Below are positions 5,973 through 9,597 of a stretch of DNA of 9,597 nucleotides, in pieces (position 1 is the first letter of the stretch; the number at the start of each line of letters is the position of its first letter). The DNA comes from Acidimicrobiia bacterium (lineage in GTDB: Bacteria > Actinomycetota > Acidimicrobiia > Acidimicrobiales > Ilumatobacteraceae). Under the pieces are notes generated by a model that saw only the letters and a program-made list of their open reading frames with translations, was not told where the DNA came from and did not search any database. The stretch spans positions 1-9,597 of the forward strand of contig JAUHYJ010000098.1 of NCBI GenBank assembly GCA_030425785.1. Direction: 5' to 3'. A program made the position numbers and the translations under genes.

Positions 5973-7607
5973 ATGACCGGGTCGGCCATCGGTGACGCCA
6001 ACGCGACGGCCTGTGCCACGCTCGTCGACGAGTGGGTGCGGTGCGGGCTCCGCCACGCCGTGATCGCACCCGGCTCACGCTCGACGCCGCTCGCGCTCGC
6101 GTTCGCACAGCGCGACGACCTGCAGGTCCACGTGGTGCACGACGAGCGGGTGGCGGGCTTCGTGGCGCTCGGGCTCGGCCTCGACGGGACGCCGGCCGCG
6201 CTGGTGTGCACCAGTGGCACCGCCGCCGCGAACTTCCTCCCGGCCGTCGTCGAAGCCGGGCTGTCGGCGGTGCCGATGCTCGTGTTGACCGCCGACCGGC
6301 CACCCGAGTTGCGCGGGATCGGCTCACCGCAGACGATCGACCAGATCGAGCTCTACGGGCGTTCGGTGCGCTGGTTCCACGACGTGCCGGCGCCCGACGA
6401 GGCCGACCCGGCGACCTGGCGACCGCTGGCGCAACGAGCCTTCTCGGTGTCCGACGCCGGCCCGGTCCATCTCAACCTGCCGTTCCGCGAACCCCTCGTC
6501 GGGTCGGCGACCGATCTGCCCGAGCCGATCGGCCCACCGCTGCCGGTGCCGCGGGCGCGTGCCGTGAACCCACAGGTCGCGGCCTCGTACGACCACCAGC
6601 GGGGCATCGTCGTGGCAGGCGGTCGCAGCGGTGTGCCCGCCGACGACGTCGTCGCGTTCGCCGAGCGCGTCGGGTGGCCGATCCTCGCCGACCCGTGCTC
6701 GGGCCTGCGAGCGAGCGATCCCGCCGTCACCGCGTTCGACTCGATGCTCCGCCACCGCGAGTTCGCGGACGCCCACGCACCCGAGGTCGTCGTCCGGGTG
6801 GGACGTGCGCCCGCATCGAAGGTCCTCTCGCAGTGGCTCGTCCGGGTCGGGGCACCCGTGCTCCAGGTGGGCGGGCCCGGCGTGGTCAACCCCGAGCGCA
6901 ACGTGGTCGCCGAGTGCTCGCTCGACGACCTCGCAACACTGTCCGGCGCCGCCAACACGCCGTGGCTGAGCCGCTGGCAGCACGCCGATCGGCGCGCCGA
7001 GGGCGTGCTCGACCGGTTGCTGGCCGACCGGGTCTGCGAACCCGCGGTGGCGCGGACCGTGTCGCGCCTCGCGATCGACGGCGACGTCGCCCTCGTGGCC
7101 GCGTCGTCCATGCCGATCCGTGACGTCGAGTGGTACGGCGGCGCCGTCACGGCTCACGCCAACCGCGGCGCGAACGGCATCGACGGAGTGGTGTCGACCG
7201 CACTCGGCATCGCGCTCGCCGGCACCCCCTCGATCGCACTCGTCGGCGACATCGCCTTCGTGCACGACTCGAATGCGCTCGTCGCGCTCGCCCGCCGTCG
7301 TGCCGACCTGCGCATCGTGGTCGTCGACAACGGCGGTGGCGGCATCTTCAGCTTCCTGCCGCAGGCGTCCGAGCTCGCACTCGAACGATTCGAGCAGCTG
7401 TTCGGCACACCCCACGGCACCGACGTGGTGGCGCTCGCGGCGGCACACGACGTCGACGCGACGACGGTCGCCACGCTCGACGAGCTGCGCGATCGGGTCG
7501 CTCGCCCCGGTCCGTCGGTGACGCGTGTCGTCACCGATCGAGCCGAGAACGTGACGGTCCACGACGAACTGCACGCGGCGGTCGCCCAGGTGCTGTCGAG
7601 CCGATGA
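5973..7607 (+). CDS. menD: 2-succinyl-5-enolpyruvyl-6-hydroxy-3-cyclohexene-1-carboxylate synthase (MenD)
   Basis: ThDP-dependent enzyme of 544 residues, the usual MenD length, which joins 2-oxoglutarate (as the succinyl semialdehyde-ThDP anion) to isochorismate, giving SEPHCHC, the first committed step of menaquinone synthesis. The MenD signature APGSRSTPLA is at 32-41. The conserved glutamate that activates ThDP is Glu58 in HDERVAGF, and CTSGTAAANFLPAV follows in the PYR domain. The C-terminal PP domain has SSMPIRDVEW, NRGANGIDG, and the Mg-ThDP motif GDIAFVHDSN (425-434) leading to VDNGGGGIFSFLP (451 onward). All key positions look intact. ATG 5973 is supported by the domain starting at once and by a -10-like TATCGT eight bases upstream. 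The stop overlaps the next gene's start as ATGA. MenH, the next enzyme of the pathway, is on the divergent transcript; other men genes are not in the window. Confidence 0.96.
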   Translation: MTGSAIGDANATACATLVDEWVRCGLRHAVIAPGSRSTPLALAFAQRDDLQVHVVHDERVAGFVALGLGLDGTPAALVCTSGTAAANFLPAVVEAGLSAVPMLVLTADRPPELRGIGSPQTIDQIELYGRSVRWFHDVPAPDEADPATWRPLAQRAFSVSDAGPVHLNLPFREPLVGSATDLPEPIGPPLPVPRARAVNPQVAASYDHQRGIVVAGGRSGVPADDVVAFAERVGWPILADPCSGLRASDPAVTAFDSMLRHREFADAHAPEVVVRVGRAPASKVLSQWLVRVGAPVLQVGGPGVVNPERNVVAECSLDDLATLSGAANTPWLSRWQHADRRAEGVLDRLLADRVCEPAVARTVSRLAIDGDVALVAASSMPIRDVEWYGGAVTAHANRGANGIDGVVSTALGIALAGTPSIALVGDIAFVHDSNALVALARRRADLRIVVVDNGGGGIFSFLPQASELALERFEQLFGTPHGTDVVALAAAHDVDATTVATLDELRDRVARPGPSVTRVVTDRAENVTVHDELHAAVAQVLSSR

Positions 7608-8122
7608 GCGCGCGACTCGGCTGGTTGAACGACCGCCAGCGCGACGGTGGCGTCGACCGCGTCACCTTGCCGACCGGGGTGCCCGGCGCGCTGTTCCTGT
7701 GCGGCAAGCAAGCCGTCGCGACCCGGTACGAGTCGGACGCGTGGGACACGATCGTGTGCCTCACCGAACGCCATGAGCTCGACGGCCACTACCCGGACTA
7801 CGTCGCCTGGCTCGACGCCGCTGGGCCCGCCGCGACGGGCCCGTCCCCGAGGATCTGGCGCCCGATCCCGGACCTGCACGCGCCGACCCTCGTCGAGATG
7901 CGCGCGCTGGCCGGCGACGTGGCGGCCCGCCTGCGTGCGGGGGAGCGGGTGCTGATGCACTGCGCGGCCGGGAAGGGCCGGGCCGGCACGACCGCGGTGT
8001 GCGTCCTCGTCTCGCTCGGCCTCGACGCCGACGAGGCGCTGGCGGTCGTCGGTACCTGCCGACCCGGTGCCGGCCCCGAAGTCGGCGCCCAACTCGATCT
8101 CGTGAGGAGCTTCGTCGCATGA
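7604..8122 (+). CDS. Dual-specificity/tyrosine-type protein phosphatase (CX5R family)
   Basis: Small cytoplasmic cysteine phosphatase of 172 residues. The P-loop HCAAGKGRAGT holds the catalytic Cys120 and phosphate-binding Arg126. Asp90 in RPIPDLHAPT is about 30 residues upstream, the right place for the general acid. An N-terminal strand region (GALFLCGKQ, then DTIVCLTE) matches the core of dual-specificity-like phosphatases. No membrane or targeting segment is visible. By family it removes phosphate from Tyr/Ser/Thr of proteins, though related folds act on phosphoinositides, RNA 5'-triphosphates or sugars, so the substrate is open. The ATG overlaps the menD stop as ATGA and its own stop overlaps the next ATG in the same way, so it is surely co-translated with both neighbours. 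A functional link to menaquinone synthesis is not evident. Confidence 0.85.
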   Translation: MSARLGWLNDRQRDGGVDRVTLPTGVPGALFLCGKQAVATRYESDAWDTIVCLTERHELDGHYPDYVAWLDAAGPAATGPSPRIWRPIPDLHAPTLVEMRALAGDVAARLRAGERVLMHCAAGKGRAGTTAVCVLVSLGLDADEALAVVGTCRPGAGPEVGAQLDLVRSFVA

Positions 8123-9036
8123 TCGAACCACTCGTGTCCCCGGACGACATCGACGCCGCGGCGGCACGCATCGGCCCGTACGTCCGGCGAACACCGGTGA
8201 TCGAACACGGTCCGCTGACACTCAAGCTCGAACTCCTGCAGCACGCGGGGTCGTTCAAGACGCGCGGGGCGTTCAACCGGGTGCTCGGCGAGTCGTCGAT
8301 CCCCGACGCCGGGCTGATCGCAGCCAGCGGCGGGAACCACGGTGCAGCACTGTCGTACGTCGGCGGGGCACTCGGGATCCGGACCGAGATCTTCATGCCG
8401 TCGACCTCGCCCGACATCAAGCGTCGCAACATCGAACGGTTCGGGGCGAGCGTCACGATCGTCGACGGCTACTACGACGATGCGCAGGCGGCGGCCGATG
8501 GACGTCGGGCCGAGACCGGCGCCATCGAGATCCACCCGTTCGACCATCCGGTCACCGTGGCCGGGCAGGGGACCATGGGGCGCGAGCTCGACGGCCAGAT
8601 CGCCGGGTTCGACACGCTGGTCGTGGCGGCCGGCGGCGGGGGCTTCGTCGCCGGCCAGGCCGCCTGGTTCCGCGACCGCGCCCGGATCGTCAGCGTCGAA
8701 CCGGTGACCTCGCAATGCCTGCGTGCCGCCCGGGCCGCCGGCGAGCCCGTCGACGTCGAGGTCGCAGGCGTCGCCGCCGACTCGCTCGGCGCCCGCCGGC
8801 TCGGAGCCGTCCCGTGGTCGGTCGTGCGCCACTTCGTGGACGAGTCGGTGGTGGTGACCGACGACGACATCCGGGCCGCACAGCGCGAGCTGTGGGACGA
8901 GCTCCGGCTGATCGCCGAACCCGGTGGTGCTGCCGCGCTGGCCGCCATCCGAAGCGGTGCGTACCGGCCGGCGGACGGTGAGCGCGTCGTGGTGGTCGTC
9001 TGCGGCAGCAACGCCGATCCGTCGACGATCGTGTAG
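8119..9036 (+). CDS. Threonine/serine dehydratase-like PLP enzyme (fold type II)
   Basis: PLP-dependent lyase of 305 residues that by family deaminates L-threonine or L-serine to 2-oxobutyrate or pyruvate plus ammonia. The Schiff-base lysine is Lys47 in GSFKTRGAFN, preceded by KLELLQHA. The substrate/cofactor loop SGGNHG is at 70-75 and the phosphate-binding glycine loop GGGG at 172-175. Near the C-terminus CGSNAD places Cys295 where a Ser or Cys normally contacts the pyridine nitrogen. There is no C-terminal ACT regulatory domain, so it is not the long biosynthetic IlvA form. It is slightly shorter than catabolic TdcB or serine racemase (about 320-330), so racemase or another dehydratase specificity remains possible. 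It is the last gene of the menD operon, overlapping the phosphatase stop by ATGA; a hairpin begins nine bases after its stop. Confidence 0.88.
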   Translation: MIEPLVSPDDIDAAAARIGPYVRRTPVIEHGPLTLKLELLQHAGSFKTRGAFNRVLGESSIPDAGLIAASGGNHGAALSYVGGALGIRTEIFMPSTSPDIKRRNIERFGASVTIVDGYYDDAQAAADGRRAETGAIEIHPFDHPVTVAGQGTMGRELDGQIAGFDTLVVAAGGGGFVAGQAAWFRDRARIVSVEPVTSQCLRAARAAGEPVDVEVAGVAADSLGARRLGAVPWSVVRHFVDESVVVTDDDIRAAQRELWDELRLIAEPGGAAALAAIRSGAYRPADGERVVVVVCGSNADPSTIV

Positions 9037-9044
9037 CCCGATCA

Positions 9045-9064
9045 GGTGAGGGTTATCCCTCGCT
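9045..9064 (+). terminator. Hairpin downstream of the menD operon
   Basis: GAGGG at 9048-9052 and CCCTC at 9057-9061 pair around a TTAT loop. Allowing G-U pairs the stem extends to eight pairs (9045-9052 with 9057-9064). It begins nine bases after the dehydratase stop. No U tract follows, as is common for actinobacterial terminators, so the assignment rests on position and fold only. Confidence 0.4.
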
Positions 9065-9118
9065 CGTCATCGGGACATCTTGGTATCACGGGCGTCCGCC
9101 GGCTGTCACGCTGGCCAC
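9065..9118 (+). promoter_or_regulatory. Upstream region of the right-edge secreted gene
   Basis: These 54 bases should hold the promoter of the secreted gene. I see no convincing -10 or Shine-Dalgarno sequence. A perfect dyad GGCGTCCGCC lies at 9091-9100, flanked by two TCACG copies at 9086-9090 and 9106-9110 (20-base period). An operator is possible, but such motifs are frequent at this GC content. Confidence 0.2.
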
Positions 9119-9597
9119 ATGGGTGAACGGGAGACTCGACGTCCGGTGCCGCGGCGCCGGTGGGCCTTCGTGCTGGGCGCACTGCTCGCATCGACCGGGG
9201 CGGTGGGTCGACCACCGGTCGCCGATGCGTACGTCGAGCCCTCGGCGCAACGGTGCTTCACGGTCGAAGGCGGTTGGAAGGATGCTGCGCTGGTCAACCT
9301 GACCCCCGTCCAGGCTGTCGGCGCGGGCGACGGTCAGCTCATCTCGTGGGACGTGCGCGACGACCCGCCGCTCGCGTCGAACGTGAACTTCACGCTCGGT
9401 TCGGTCGATCCGAACGTCGCGATCACCCCGATCGGGTCGAACGGCGAGGTCTGCTTCCAGAACTCGATCCACTCCCAGGTCGACCTCGTCGCCGACCATC
9501 TCGGCACGATCGTCGATCACGCCTACCGGAGCGCGACCGCAACGGGCGCGCCGAACCGCGTCGTCGACACCCGGATCGGCCAGGGTGGCGACCGTTT
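9119..9597 (+). CDS. Secreted protein of the R-V-DTR repeat family (partial, C-terminus off window)
   Basis: The frame is open from ATG 9119 to the window edge: 159 complete codons. Residues 1-37 form a signal peptide with a strongly basic start (R7, R8, R12-R14), a hydrophobic core at about 15-29 and a likely cleavage after A-D-A at 37. Residues 46-131 resemble the second half of the repeat domains in the left-edge gene: AALVNLTPVQAV, then ISWDV, PLASNVNF, GSNGEVCFQNS and VDLVADHLGTI. C46 and C112 could form a disulfide outside the cell, and there is no R-V-L-DTR opening in this first unit. The next unit starts at NRVVDTRIGQGG (146-157) and is cut by the window end. No enzymatic domain is visible in the part present. 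Function is unknown. It lies 82 bases downstream of the menD operon on the same strand. Confidence 0.8.
   Translation, partial: MGERETRRPVPRRRWAFVLGALLASTGAVGRPPVADAYVEPSAQRCFTVEGGWKDAALVNLTPVQAVGAGDGQLISWDVRDDPPLASNVNFTLGSVDPNVAITPIGSNGEVCFQNSIHSQVDLVADHLGTIVDHAYRSATATGAPNRVVDTRIGQGGDR

Noticed and set aside
5940..6056. N-terminal extension of the FrnE-like protein to an ATG at 6056
   Set aside because: It would overlap the first 84 bases of menD antisense, and the added residues look like shadow translation; the start at 5939 has a -10-like hexamer at leaderless spacing.
1..9597. Search for tRNA, rRNA, CRISPR arrays, insertion sequences, attachment sites, riboswitches and defence or biosynthetic clusters
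   Set aside because: The window is almost fully occupied by identifiable genes; I saw no tRNA-like end, spaced repeat array, transposase motif or long noncoding stretch.

Overview
The window looks like chromosomal DNA from a very GC-rich actinobacterium. Coding strands show a strong G/C bias at third codon positions, and there is an AfsR/SARP-type (BTAD) regulator, menaquinone genes, almost no Shine-Dalgarno sequences, and secreted proteins with the R-V/L-L-DTR repeat typical of actinobacterial exoproteins. My best guess is an Acidimicrobiia member such as an Ilumatobacter relative. That is an inference from protein style, not from a marker gene.

Layout, left to right. (1) Bases 1-1439, minus strand: the N-terminal 479 residues of a secreted two-repeat protein that runs off the left edge. 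(2) A 43-base divergent gap carries a short direct repeat with an 11-base period. (3) 1483-4425, plus strand: a large BTAD regulator with a winged helix, a BTAD domain, a STAND-like middle that lacks a P-loop, and a long helical C-terminus. (4) 4427-5939, minus strand: a FrnE-like DsbA-family oxidoreductase overlapping menH, convergent with the regulator and separated from it by one base. (5) A 33-base divergent gap with a -10-like hexamer on each strand, each placed so that the transcripts could be leaderless. (6) 5973-9036, plus strand: menD, a CX5R protein phosphatase and a fold-type-II PLP dehydratase, joined by two ATGA overlaps. (7) A short intergenic stretch with a hairpin. (8) 9119 to the right edge, plus strand: the start of a second secreted protein with the same repeat family as the left-edge gene.

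Function. MenD and MenH catalyse consecutive steps of the classical menaquinone pathway (isochorismate to SEPHCHC to SHCHC) and are read from the divergent pair of operons around base 5955. The cytoplasmic FrnE-like protein shares the menH transcript; the phosphatase and the dehydratase share the menD transcript and may serve unrelated housekeeping roles. The BTAD regulator and the left-edge secreted protein share one promoter region, so regulation of the exoprotein by that regulator is plausible.

Nothing here amounts to a clearly new multi-gene system (no defence island, mobile element, CRISPR array, RNA gene or biosynthetic cluster). The points most worth a second look are the P-loop-less regulator with its 11-base direct repeat, the menH start nested in the CX4C codons of the FrnE-like gene, and the related secreted repeat proteins at both edges.
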